A stretch of DNA of 64,000 nt. Source: Paracyclopina nana (taxonomy: Eukaryota; Arthropoda; Copepoda; Cyclopoida; Cyclopettidae). A program made the translations under genes and the position numbers. Where the stretch lies: assembly GCA_019096065.1 (NCBI GenBank), contig JAGUCH010000003.1, forward strand, positions 6,324,001-6,388,000. Direction: 5' to 3'. Of this stretch, positions 12,258 to 22,785 are shown piece by piece; the stretch's first letter is position 1; each line of letters opens with the position of its first letter. A model generated the notes under the pieces. The model was not told the origin of the DNA, ran no database searches, and was given only the letters and a program-made list of their open reading frames with translations.

Positions 12258-13181
12258 ATGAATTTCTTCGTCGTTTCACTTCTTGTGGCGAGTTGCGTGG
12301 CCTTTTCTGCTGGCCAAGAGAGTCTCTTGAACGCGGACGTGCACCGGCTTGATCGCCAGCTGCTCCAGGATGGAGAAGAACCGACAGTCGTTGACGAGGA
12401 GAAGGAGGAACCCAAAGAAGAAAAAACCGCCGTTCCTGTTGGCATCACCGCAGTCGGAGTGCCAAAGCTGGGACCCAAGCTATTCTATGATGGCGAAAAC
12501 TTTCTCATGAGGCTTGGCTCCCCAATTCGAGTCACCGTGTTTCCTGGAGATGGAGCTGGCAATCAAGGGGAGAAGTTGTCCACAGTCGACCTCGACGGGC
12601 CTGCCATCTCGGTCAAGGGGAGCAAGATCAAGAACGAAGAGTACAAGGTCAACATTGACTGGAAGAGCCAAAGCTTTGGCAACAACTTCAAGATCACAAG
12701 CATTCAAATTCATTTGTCTTTCACCAAGAAGAATGGTGAGTTTTTCCTGCACAAGTTGGAGGTCGCCGGGCTCACTATCAATGGCAAGCAAATGCTCTCC
12801 AATCCTCTCCATGTGGAGACTGAGCATGGCTACAAAGTTGTTGCTCCATTGGGAGCTTCCTTCGGATGCTATGATCCTGGCATGTTTGAGCCTTCCCAAA
12901 ATCACGATAGTCAGGTCAAAAATGACTACAGGGTGGGCGTGACATTCCCCAAAATGGAGCTGCAAGTGTTCGAGTTGTCCCAAGGACAAAAGCCCCTCAG
13001 ATTCGGCCCAGAATGGGTGTGTGACTCTATGATCTCGATTGGTCTGTTGGTTGGCCTACTCATTACTCTCATCTTCACATCCATCGTCACCTGGGGCATT
13101 TGTATGCTGGCCGATATTCACACGTGCGACAAGTTTGACGATCCCAGGAGCAAGCAAATTTATGTGCCCCTAACAGACTAA
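12258..13181 (+). CDS. ATP6AP1: V-type proton ATPase accessory subunit S1 (Ac45/ATP6AP1)
   Basis: Accessory membrane subunit of the V-ATPase, acting in secretory and endolysosomal membranes. It is a single-exon frame of 307 residues from the Met at 12258, chosen because it starts a clear signal peptide (MNFFVVSLLVASCVAFSAGQ) with a good CAAAATG context; an in-frame Met at 12207 would precede it with a non-hydrophobic stretch. A short acidic linker is followed by the beta-rich luminal domain (YKVNIDWKSQSFGNNFKI, SFGCYD), the C-terminal membrane helix (about residues 258-282, GLLVGLLITLIFTSIVTWG) and a short tail with DKFDDPRS, which corresponds to the conserved tail of S1 proteins. The N-terminal luminal region is shorter than in the human 470-residue protein, as in many invertebrate copies. 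Unlike its neighbours it has no introns. Confidence 0.88.
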   Translation: MNFFVVSLLVASCVAFSAGQESLLNADVHRLDRQLLQDGEEPTVVDEEKEEPKEEKTAVPVGITAVGVPKLGPKLFYDGENFLMRLGSPIRVTVFPGDGAGNQGEKLSTVDLDGPAISVKGSKIKNEEYKVNIDWKSQSFGNNFKITSIQIHLSFTKKNGEFFLHKLEVAGLTINGKQMLSNPLHVETEHGYKVVAPLGASFGCYDPGMFEPSQNHDSQVKNDYRVGVTFPKMELQVFELSQGQKPLRFGPEWVCDSMISIGLLVGLLITLIFTSIVTWGICMLADIHTCDKFDDPRSKQIYVPLTD

Positions 13182-13274
13182 AACTTTAAAGATCCTTATA
13201 ATAGTGAATCAGTTATGCTAATCTTTAAGGTGTTATTCCTTCAGTTGCCTCGTTTCAAGTTCTACCTGTTAGAC

Positions 13275-13280
13275 AATAAA
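13275..13280 (+). terminator. Polyadenylation signal AATAAA after Ac45
   Basis: AATAAA about 94 bases past the Ac45 stop. The remaining 276 bases to the next gene hold no frame I can support. Confidence 0.55.
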
Positions 13281-13556
13281 ATGTTTCGAATTGCCTTTTT
13301 AGCCAAAATGTTTAAAAATATTAAATCATTTTATAAAATAATATTCAGTAGCATTGCATTGAACCTTCAAGTTATTTGCACACGCAACCTAGTGCAGCCG
13401 GCATGTGACCATAAGCAGCTGAACTGCTCTCTCCACTTCTATCACAGGCTCGCCCTTCCCACAACTCTCTCCAGTCTACACTCCACACAGTCTTCTGTTT
13501 GGAAGCTCTTGCTGCTGAGGACGTTTTAAGGTCAACATTTCTAGCAATCCCTCAAG

Positions 13557-14441
13557 ATGGCAACCTACGAAATCGTCATGATCCGCCATGGTGAATCCAC
13601 CTGGAATCAAGAGAACAAGTTCTGTGGATGGTATGTGCCGCAGTTTGATGTACGTTGACCCATCCGACTTAATACAGTTCTTGCTTGCATTTCAGGTTCG
13701 ATGCTAACTTGAGTGAAAAGGGAGTTGGAGAGGCCGAGGCTGGAGGTCAAGCTTTGAAGGCCGCTGACTACAGCTTTGACATTGCCCATACTTCACTTTT
13801 GACACGTGCCCAGGTCACCCTACAAAAGGTACTTGAAGCCATTGGCCAAACTGACATCCCAATTGAAAAGACGTGGAGGCTCAATGAGAGGCACTATGGA
13901 GCCTTGACAGGCTTGAACAAAGCTGAGACTGCAGCCAAGCATGGAGATGAGCAAGTCAAGATCTGGAGGCGAAGCTTTGACATTCCACCTCCACCTATGG
14001 AGCAGGACCATGCTTACTATGATATTATTGTCAAGGATGAGAGATATGCGAATGGACCAGCAAAGGACGAATTCCCAATGTTCGAGTCACTCAAGCTGAC
14101 CATAGACAGAACTCTGCCATACTGGAACGATGTCATTGTTCCTCAAATCAAGGCTGGCAAGAAGATCTTGATTGCGGCTCATGGGAACTCCTTGAGAGGC
14201 ATTGTCAAACATTTGGACAGCATGAGTGACGAGGCTATCATGGATTTGAACTTGCCCACTGGCATTCCATTTGTGTACAAGTTGGACGCCGACCTCAAGC
14301 CCATCGAGTCCATGAAGGTATTACAATTAAATCAGCATTGGCTCAACCACTTATATCCATATTATTTAGTTTTTGGGTGACGAGGAGACGGTGAAGAAAG
14401 CCATGGCAGCAGTCGCTGCTCAGGGAACTTCCAAGAAGTAA
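13557..14441 (+). CDS. Pgam: Phosphoglycerate mutase (2,3-bisphosphoglycerate dependent)
   Basis: Glycolytic enzyme interconverting 3- and 2-phosphoglycerate in the cytosol. Exons 13557-13630, 13696-14317 and 14370-14441 total 768 bases and encode 255 residues, the usual length. Catalytic features are all present: RHGES with the phospho-accepting His at residue 11, [13 protein letters not shown] (interrupted by intron 1 inside the Trp codon), [24 protein letters not shown] with the acid/base Glu, and AAHGNSLRG with the second His. The last exon supplies [19 protein letters not shown]. Intron 1 is 65 bases and intron 2 is 52. Reading through intron 2 would give a truncated C-terminus, so the third exon is needed. 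Complete gene, no damage. Confidence 0.97.
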
Positions 14442-14474
14442 ACTACGCAAGATCTTAGAAGCTTCTTGGTGGAG

Positions 14475-14480
14475 AATAAA
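14475..14480 (+). terminator. Polyadenylation signal AATAAA after Pgam
   Basis: AATAAA 33 bases past the stop, before the convergent RNF220-like gene whose stop lies at 14547. Confidence 0.6.
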
Positions 14481-14546
14481 ACCTAGCTATCCTAAACAAG
14501 CATTTTAATATTTGCGTATAAGAATTTTAATGATGCATATGGTTGT

Positions 14547-15671
14547 TCACAAAAATATCCTCCTAAGATGCTTGGGCTGAATTATCACTTTGCACTGAGG
14601 GCAAAGCTTTTTCGTGCCGAGAGCCCTCATCCAGCACGTCTCGCAAGACACATGCCAACATACTGTCGAGACTAAAGGAGTGTTGAACGTGTCCATGCAA
14701 ATGTTACACATTGATTTTTGCCTCAATTCATCGTTCTCCGCTTTAAGCTCTTGAACCACTATTCCCAAGTCTTTATCATCAGCCTCTATTTCATTGTCAG
14801 TTTGAGGGTTACTCGAGGCAACCGAACTTGATTTGCCACCTGTCAAAACTTGGGTGACACTAGCCCGTGATTGCAAGTCTTCAGCTTCAGCCTCATTTTC
14901 AGGTTGAGGCAAAATCAGGTCTGCCTCTGTGTATTGATCTGGGCCAAAGCGACAATTTTCCTCCCCGTCCCCTTCAATATCTAGTTCTTGATCTTCATCA
15001 CTTCTGGTAATCGAAACAAATCCTGGCCCTCTTAGCCCACCCTGAACGAGAGAAGTAGCCCTTACTCTCGTATGGCCAGCCCAGGTGTAGGTTTCAACGC
15101 TTTCAAGCGCGTCCACGTCAACTTCTTCTTCGTCGTCGTCCTCGGACACCTCATCATCATTAGCACAGTGTCCTGTGGCAAGACAGACATCAACATGCTC
15201 ACTGAATTCGTTCGAAGGCACAAGTAGTGTACACACAGGACAAGTCAAGTCTTCATTTAGAGCACTGGGGAATACTGCTGGCCTCTCAGTTTGTCTCCTT
15301 GATCTCCTTCTGCTAATTCTTTCGAGAGCAGAATCACGAATTCGACGACGTGTGTGCCTATCTGGAAAGTCCCCAGGGTTCTTCTTCACCCGAATATGAT
15401 CAAGTCTCTCCAACTCTCTGCCCAGGTGTCCCTCATAATGCCACTTGAAAAAAGAGCAAGTTTGTATTTTGAATTATTTAAGATATTCCGAGAAACTTAC
15501 TTCCAATGACTCCCCATCAGCTAGACGAACTCCACAGTGAGGAAACTGGCACACTTGGGGAAGCGAGATGGAGGATGCTAGTCGATTTAGGTCAACTTTA
15601 CGTTTTCTCAAAGTTCTTCCAACTTCACTTGAGTGTGATACTGATTCAGCCGAGTTATCGCCCATTTTCAT
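14547..15671 (-). CDS. RNF220: RNF220-like RING-type E3 ubiquitin ligase
   Basis: Two exons (minus): 15671-15501 and 15443-14547, phase 0, 355 residues. The first exon ends within a C2H2-like element (CQFPHCGVRL ... WHYEGH, Cys-X4-Cys then His-X3-His) that is completed across the 57-base intron. Next come a basic stretch rich in RRRSRR, a CPVC...EHVDVC mini zinc finger, a long acidic linker, a short coiled segment and a C-terminal RING (CNICMDTFNTPLVSTVCWH, CETC, LCPQC; C3HC4). The RING and its end (PLVSTVCWHVSCETCW, GTKKLCPQC, LRRIFL) fit RNF220, which in vertebrates ubiquitinates chromatin and signalling proteins in the nucleus. It is shorter than the human protein (566 residues) at the N-terminus. 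Start could be the first Met or the one two codons later. Its 5' end faces the AIP-like gene. Confidence 0.86.
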
Positions 15672-15926
15672 TAGACATTTTTTGGAGAAAGCTCACAACC
15701 TAGATGATGACGGTATAAAGGCCATTCAGAGTTATTTTGGAGAATGGCAATTTTTCTCCCTTTGCTTTGTGTTCATGGAAGTTGCAGCTTCTGAGCTTCA
15801 GTCAGTCAACAGTCAGACTGATATAGTACTAACGTGGATGACTGTGGTAAAAGTTTTGTTTACATCAGAGCACGGTAGTCTACTTTTCCCAGCTTTTTGA
15901 CGTTCACAGAAAATACTTAGGAAAAA
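15672..15926. promoter_or_regulatory. Putative bidirectional promoter, RNF220-like / AIP-like
   Basis: 255 bases between two divergent start codons. Both leaders and promoters must fit here unless upstream noncoding exons exist. No TATA box was identified, consistent with a housekeeping-type shared promoter (inference). Confidence 0.5.
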
Positions 15927-17036
15927 ATGTCCTCTTCAGAAATTGCCAGCAATAAGCCCATACAGAAAAAAACTCTCTACGCTGGCAAAGGCCCAGAGCT
16001 CCAGTTTCCCAATGGAACCAAAATCAAGTTCCATTTTGTGACCAAAAAGAGGAACGACGATGCGACAGTCTTGGATGATTCTAGAAAATGGGACAAGCCC
16101 ATGGAACTCATCATTGGCAAAAAGTTCAAGCTTGAAGCTTGGGAAATGTGCCTGACTACAATGAGAATTGGAGAGGTTTCTTCATTTGTCGTCAAGAGGG
16201 CCTATGCTTGTGACTATCCATCGGTTGCCAAAACTCTCAGGGACACTTTCGGTCATATGGGCAAGAAAAAGGACCCTGAGAAAATACACAAAGGACACAT
16301 GTGTGGCATGATGGCCATGCAAATGGATGGAGGCCTCGGCTACGATGATCTTAATGAGCTTCTCAAAGATCCTCAAGAATTGGAGTTCATTTTCGAGCTG
16401 CTAAGCGTCGAGCTGCCAGATGAGTATAAGAAAGAATCATGGCAGATGGATGCAGATGAGAAGTTGTTATCAGTGCCAAATCTTAAAGAAGAAGGCAATC
16501 GGTTGTACCAAGAAAAATGCTACAAAGAGGCCGCCGACAAATATGCTGACGCCATAGGACGATTAGAGCAATTGATGCTTAGGTGTGAATTGACCACAGC
16601 CAGTGTTATTTTGATTATCTCAACATTCTTTCTTATTTAGAGAAAAGCCTCAGGATGAAGAGTGGATTGCATTGAGAGACCAGAAAATTCCTCTGCTGCT
16701 TAACTTTTCGCAGTGTAAGCTTTTAGCAGACGAGTTCTACCCTGTGATAGAACATTGCTCTGAAGTGCTTGAAATTGATCCAGGTACAATAATTGTGATG
16801 CTTACAAAACGTGAGGTCATCCTTTTGCTTTTTCAGAGAATGTGAAAGCTCTCTTTAGAAGGGCGAAAGCACATGTGGGAGCATGGAATCCGCGCGAGGC
16901 CAAACATGACTTTAATAAAGTCGCTGAACTTGACGTAGGCTTGGCTGCTATTTGCAAAAAAGAAATCAAGAAAATTGAGGACTTGGAAAAGCAGAAAGAT
17001 AGAGACGACAAGGAAAAGCTGAGAAATCTCTTTTGA
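15927..17036 (+). CDS. AIP: AIP-like co-chaperone (aryl hydrocarbon receptor-interacting protein)
   Basis: Cytosolic immunophilin-like co-chaperone that links Hsp90 to client proteins. Exons 15927-16582, 16641-16783 and 16837-17036 (phases 2 and 1; introns 58 and 53 bases) give 332 residues, the normal AIP length. The N-terminal FKBP-like domain runs to about residue 165 (KTLYAGKGPELQFPNGTKI, LEAWEMCLTTMRIGEVSSF, HMGKKKDPEKIHKGHMCGMM). It is followed by three TPR helical pairs (LKEEGNRLYQEKCYKEAADK, LLNFSQCKLLADEFYPVIEH, NVKALFRRAKAHVGAWN) and a basic coiled end. Residues typical of active prolyl isomerases are not obvious, as expected for AIP. The 3' end converges with Ash2, the two stops being 74 bases apart. 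Confidence 0.95.
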
Positions 17037-17110
17037 AGCAAAGTGTCTTTTAAAAAACTACCTATACACCTAGTCACTTGCATGGTCCAATGGAATTTGC
17101 ATTTCACTTC

Positions 17111-18283
17111 TTATGGGGACATTACATAATTGTCCAATTTAAGTCGTCCTTCGTGTTCTGTGAAAAATTTCATGTCCGCCAACGTTTGCTCCACTGCAAC
17201 CTCATCGGCTCGCGTGCTCATTGGCTTACATTTGAGATCTTTTGGTGGGGGACATTTGAATTTGGGTCCGTAGTTTAGCCTAACTTTAGCATTTTTGTAA
17301 GTTGCCACAGCAGGATAGTAGTCACCCTGCGGAAAGAGAGTCTTATTTCAGCTCTTAAGAAAACGAGCAGTAACTTACCATATAAATGTCGGTAAAAGCA
17401 TCTCCCAAGCAGACTCCATTTTTGAAAAAAGTAATTTTGCTACCTGGCAAAGGCTTGAGCTTTTTAAGGTTCTCTTGAAGTCTATCCTTTTCCTCGTAGT
17501 ATAAATGGGACTTGAACTTGATCAGTGGTTTGTCCTGAAAGAAAATCAATTATCAAATTATTTTTGTCAATACTGAAGGAGAAGAGAGTACCTTATAACT
17601 TGGTGGCAAATAATCGCGACCACGAACTTCAGGCAATGAAATCATGCACCCCAATATGTCTCCCTCCTTGTACCCATCACTGTAATGTTTGCCAATACTT
17701 TCGTGGAACTTCGTGCCCTTTCTTGACCTGCACGAGTACCCAAATTTGTCGTAGCCCAGAGGGGCCTGCAAATTGGCATTTTTCTGCGCCCATCCTATCC
17801 TAGTTGCAGCTCCATCGGGCATTTCCACAATTTTAGCCTCAAAAAACCAGTTTCCTCGCGAGACAAAGTGATTGCTTCGAATGGTGCAGTAAAATTTGTG
17901 ACCAGTCACTGTTAGCCGATCATCGCTAACAACAACTTGCGGGGCTCGATCGTGCAGGGACAAAAGAACATTTTCAGGTGTCAAAACTCGGCATAAAAAG
18001 CCGGGAATCGGTTTGCCAGCCAGGTCAGTGGATTCGTCAAATTCCTGACGAAATGGGGCATGAGTGTCAGCCTCAGCCAGTACATATCGATATCCGTCTC
18101 GGTTGAAAGGATGCTCTTTTGGAAAACTAAAAGGGAAGAATGGAAAGGAAGTCTATTGTATGCAAAGAAATTGACTTACGCGTTTGGCCCAAGTGAAGGA
18201 GTTTGAAGTTCGCCTCTCAACTTTTTAGATGCGCTCAAATTATTCTGTTCGATCTTTCGCTTCTTAGAAGTAGCGTTCGACAT
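17111..18283 (-). CDS. ash2: Ash2-like COMPASS/MLL complex subunit, short form without PHD/winged helix
   Basis: Core subunit (WRAD module) of histone H3K4 methyltransferase complexes, nuclear. Exons (minus): 18283-18180, 18126-17592, 17534-17379 and 17326-17111, total 1011 bases, 336 residues. It begins with a basic segment (SKKRK), then FPKEHPFNRDGYRY, the SPRY domain (LLSLHDRAPQ, DDRLTVTGHKFYC, GWAQKNANLQAPLGYDKFGY, KGTKFHESIGKHYSDGY, YEEKD) and the DPY30-binding C-terminus (VEQTLADMKFFTEHEG). Human ASH2L (628 residues) and fly ASH2 carry a PHD-like/winged-helix DNA-binding domain before this; none is encoded here. An in-frame stop lies shortly upstream of the chosen Met, so this looks like a genuine start unless a separate upstream exon splices in between. 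Confidence 0.93.
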
Positions 18284-20888
18284 GATTACAATACTATTCT
18301 TGGCCCAATTTCAATGTCGAGCTTGTTTTCGTTTCTAAAATCTCAAATTTCGACTCAGAAAAACAACTGGCGCATTACTAGGTAGAACAGACAATAATCC
18401 GCCAGACTTTGTCAAATAAAGCCAAAATTGTACGGAAATTCATCAATTCCGCTTGATAGCTCTGAATTTTAAGTTTTTCATTTTAGCGGAAAATTTGGAG
18501 GGATATTCCAATTTTGTTTACTTTCATTTGCAACATTTTTAAAAACTTTTAAAATCCCCACACGGTTATTGGCATATTTCTTACCAGAGCAGTAAATTGA
18601 GTAAAGAGTATAATAAACTCAGTTTGACTAACACCAACAAGTACTGACTAAAAAACGAGCGTATGCGTTTGGCCACTTATATGAAGCCTTGTATCTTGCC
18701 TTAAGCAAGAAAATGTCCCTGCTATTTCTTCTTCTGTCCCTCAAAATGATGAATAGATCTAAAAAAAACTTGGATTACAATTCTAGAATTTAAAATATGA
18801 GCTCTAAAAAAATTGTTTTCTTTTTTGAATTTCCCACTCAAATTGATGTGCAGTCTTGTTAGAGTTATCAGTATGGCTTTTGACAACAATCGACTTTTTG
18901 TTTGGAAAAAAGCCGATTGCTCTGATTAACTCGACTTAAAGAAACCACATCTAAAACACTGTTATCAACAAAATTCACGTGCGTGTAAGCGCGCCTAGCA
19001 ATTGCAAAAAAATAGTGCTTCTGACTAAAAGTAAACAAAACGTTTTTTGGAATTGTTGGGAACAAAATGGCAAAGAAAGTGCTCATTTTGAGCTTGTAAC
19101 AGCACAATTGATTCAAGGATTAGATTGGTACCATTTTGAGTAAGATTCTTGAAAGTCAAGGAATTTTGGATCATGAGTCACATCATATCCAGACCTGAGC
19201 ATGATGGATCAAATCAGAATAAATAGCCTTACTTTTTGTAGCTCTGCTCTGTGTGAGTTCAAAACAAAAAAGTTCATCTGGTGTGGGTTCAATAAAAATG
19301 GCCAATTTTTCAGCAAATAAGCCATTACTTGTAATAAGTTGAGGAAACAAAATTTTCTGGTAATCATGATTGCCATGCTATAGTTGTTGTACTGGCATGG
19401 AAAAACTGGGAAAACGCAAGCCTTAAAGTAGCAATTTTGCAAATAGTTATTCTAAGAATTGGCTTTTCTGTAAACTTTATGACTATTTTTGGTTTTATCT
19501 GGCTACACTGAAGAAAGTGAGAGAGGGGAGAAGAAAAAGTGGGAGTGGGAAAGCAGATATGGATCGTTTATTAAATGATTTTTAAAATTTTTCTTAACAA
19601 GAATGAGTTATGTTGGTGGGAAAAAAACTAAGATTTGTACCTGCACGAGCTAGAAATATGTGCTTATGGTGCAAATCGATGAATTTTGAAGAATCATTTG
19701 TTCAATGGCAGCATCTCTGCTAGCATGTGCCTGCCCACCGCCAAATGGCAGAATACGTAAGAAAGCTGTGAAATTAGTCTATTTCAGCAAAACTGAGCAA
19801 GCAGAGTGGCGCACCCTCTCTATTTATTGCCCTGGGCCAGTCCATTGTTCACGGTTCCACAGCAGTGATTGTTTCGAAAATGGTGCACTGAATGATGAAC
19901 ACCGTCCGTGTTGACTTGGGGCTACATCTGAAGCTATGAGATTTTCTTAACGGGACTGGCCGCGGAGCTGCAGCATGCAGCAATTTTCAACTTTGGAGCC
20001 AGATGACACCTTCCAACCTTAGGGGTAACTACAGTTTTGCTCGTTTACAATTGCATTCATTTGCTCTTTGATGCTATTGGGTGATATAGGGCTTAGCCAG
20101 CATCCATCATATCACGTGTTGAACGGACACATCCACTTTTTTAAAGCTTTAATTACACCATGCCTGTGCATGCCATGTCTATGTCGAAATAATTGCGCCT
20201 TTAATTGACACCACGGTAGAATTTCTTTCTGTCATGTTTTCTTCATTTGGAGAAATGGCTACAAATGCCAAATGCACACATGCATTGCTATTGCCGGTGT
20301 GCTGCTCTAATTTCTCTGATTTGCACGATTTCTATTCATTCGCGGTTGAAAAGGAGCCTCTTAGTTTCAACGATTTTGCCCAGTTAGTGTGCCTTGCGTA
20401 CATGATCAGTGTGCCATGTAAAATCTGCTGCTGAAAGTCCAAATATCAACGCAGTTTTCTAGTCACGACTTTGGATGACTATTGTCAGTTTCAGCCTTTT
20501 GACACTTGATTACGAAAATTTTGAGAAAAACATCTGGTGCATGACGAGTGCTTCAAGTCATACTACAATTGCATCACAATTTCAAAGGGGCAAAAGTAAC
20601 CACTGCTGGTGTCAAGAGCAATTTTTATTTCATTATGTTGAAATAATTTTGGAGCAGAGCTCATGTCCTCGATTGTCGCCATCATGCCTTTTGGCCTTTG
20701 AATGCTAAAAATGAAACTGTGTCATTATTTTGATAAGAGAGAAATGTGTAGAGTAAGAGTGATAAATTGTCCTCATTGCTCATTTTCACTTTTGATCTTC
20801 ATCTCGCCTTATCTTAAATTAACCACAAGACATAAATGCAATTTCAGCGCTTGGAAGTGCCGATGATTAACGTACTACTCAGATGCTA
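18284..20888. other. Intergenic, AT-rich, no gene seen
   Basis: About 2.6 kb between the Ash2 start and the 3' end of the next minus-strand gene. Short frames only, none with splice or domain support. Confidence 0.55.
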
Positions 20889-22785
20889 TTATAATAATGA
20901 GATGTTTTCGAACTGATTGATAATTTTGAAGCCACAAATCAGGTGCAAACCAATTATTCTCAAATGGTGAAAATGAGCATTGAAATATTGGCTGTGGACT
21001 TGATTTGCTACTGAAAAAAAAGAATCACCTTCTGAGGGTCCAACACTTGATGCGCTCTCCTCCATTTTGAGGATGTCTTCCTCAATATCCCCATTTTTCA
21101 CTTCCTCCTCGAACTCTTCTTCCAGCTCTTCTGCTGTATCAAGGTCAATCTCACCGTCCATCAGTTCCTCGTCAATTTCATCTTCGAGCTCCTCTCTGAG
21201 CTCCTCAACCATAATCTCTTCTTCCTTCTCATCTAGTTCAGTGTTGTTCTTTTGAGTTGTAGCGTCGCTGTCGTAGTCATACTCATCAGATTCTTCGGTC
21301 TCGTCCTCGCCAGAGTCCTCGTAATAGTCCTCGTCGCTGTAATCTTCCTTCTCACCAATTGTTTTTTCTAAGAGCTTTTCCTCGATCGTTTTAACCTGAA
21401 TTGGTCTTGCGGCCTCCTTTTCTTCTTCTCTCTCAAGCTCGTTTTCAAGCTTTTCAGCTTCATCAGCTTCCATCTTGCCTTGCTCAACATCCTTGACGAG
21501 TTCTTCAATGACCTCCTCCATTCGCTCTTCCTTCAATTCTTCCTCCTCAATTTTTGCCTCCATTTTCCCCTCGAACTTTTCCTCAATGATTTCGGCCTCG
21601 ACCACATCGATTTTTCCATTCTCCACCTCTTCCACGAGCTCATCGTTTAGATCCTCTTCCACATGCTCGATTTTGTCAACTAGGTTTTTTTCGTCTCTCT
21701 CAACTTGCATATCAGCCTCCAAATTATTGGTCAACTCCTCAGCCGTTTCCAATGCAATGTCCCCGTTTTCCAACTCTTCCACTAGCTCATCTTCAAGATC
21801 GTTGACGATCTTCTTCTCGATGTTTACTTTTTTGGCCTCTTCTTCAACCTGGATTTCTTCGATTTCTTCCTCGACTTCCTCGATGATTTCTTCCTCTATG
21901 CGCTCCTCCTCGAGAGCATCCTCAAGTTCCTCCTCTAGCTCACTTTTGTATTCGTTATCGTCGCCATTTTTCGCAATCTCTTCGAGCTGTTCTTCGATCG
22001 ATCTTGTTTCACTAATAATCTCATCTCGTATAGACTCTTCTTTATTGGCTTAATAAAATACATACTAATTACAACATAGCTCTATTTACTGTGAGGTCTA
22101 TACTACCTTCTTTTTGCAACTGCTCCAGCCTCTTCTGCTTAGCTGAAAGTGCGAGGAAATTATTTATTTCCCAAGAGTAGCTATTTATTTTTCAATTACC
22201 ATATTCCAGTGTGTTGAAGTGCCCTTGGTCTTCGACATCGGATAGGTCAATTGTTACGATTTCTGTGGGCTCCGTATTCATCGCATGTGGGTGAATTGAG
22301 GCCTCTTCTGGGTCGATATCAGGGATGACAGCCTCCAATTCCTCGTCAATTTCAAAGTGAACTTTGGGGTTGTTTTCCATTCCAGGCTCGAATGGAGGAA
22401 TTTTCGAGTTAAGATCGATCGAGGTAGTTACTGCTGAGAAACTTTCAGTTAGTGATTGTGTATGCAATTACCAAGTGACCATAAGTTGCTAAAATATGAC
22501 GTCGGCAAAATTGAAATCACTTATGGCCACTCGGTGTTCAGCAAAATTACGCTCAGTCGTCATTTCTGTAGTCACTTCATCCTCAGTGGTCATGGAAAAA
22601 GAGTTTGATTTTTCGTGAATCCTCCTTTCGTTTAGGGATTCTTCTTCTTCGTAGGCGATTTGAATTTGCGTTGGGTGTAGAGCATAGTGAATTTTGACTG
22701 CACACAGAAACACAAACGGAACGAGCAGCAAAACGATGATAAGTTGCCTCCGTTTTCTTGGGTCCAAGTGCATAGAATTGTACAT
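20889..22785 (-). CDS. Unrecognised acidic type II membrane protein with degenerate ~26-residue repeat
   Basis: Not recognised. Model (minus): exons 22785-22551, 22433-22200, 22142-22107 (36-base microexon) and 22048-20889; all joins are phase 1 and give 554 residues. A 14-16 residue basic N-terminus (DPRKRRQ) precedes one membrane helix (LIIVLLLVPFVFLCAV), so most of the protein should lie in the lumen or outside the cell. The rest is extremely Glu/Asp-rich and contains at least four copies of a unit like ELVEELENGDIALETAEEL (ENGDIALETAEEL, ENGKIDVVEAEII, EQGKMEADEAEKL, MDGEIDLDTAEEL). The arrangement of short tail, helix and acidic luminal region recalls junctin/aspartate beta-hydroxylase N-termini, but I see no sequence proof and no hydroxylase domain nearby. 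The exon 1 donor is uncertain, and the last exon may instead splice at 21029 rather than run to the stop at 20889. Confidence 0.7.

Noticed and set aside
21475-22053. Ser-rich plus-strand frame (192 codons)
   Set aside because: It is the antisense of the Glu-rich coding exon (GAA/GAG read backwards gives TTC/CTC/TCT codons); a shadow.
22385-22500. 17-base microexon between exons 1 and 2 of the acidic membrane protein
   Set aside because: AG...GT borders exist, but including it shifts the frame into a stop; direct joining of 22551 to 22433 keeps the frame.
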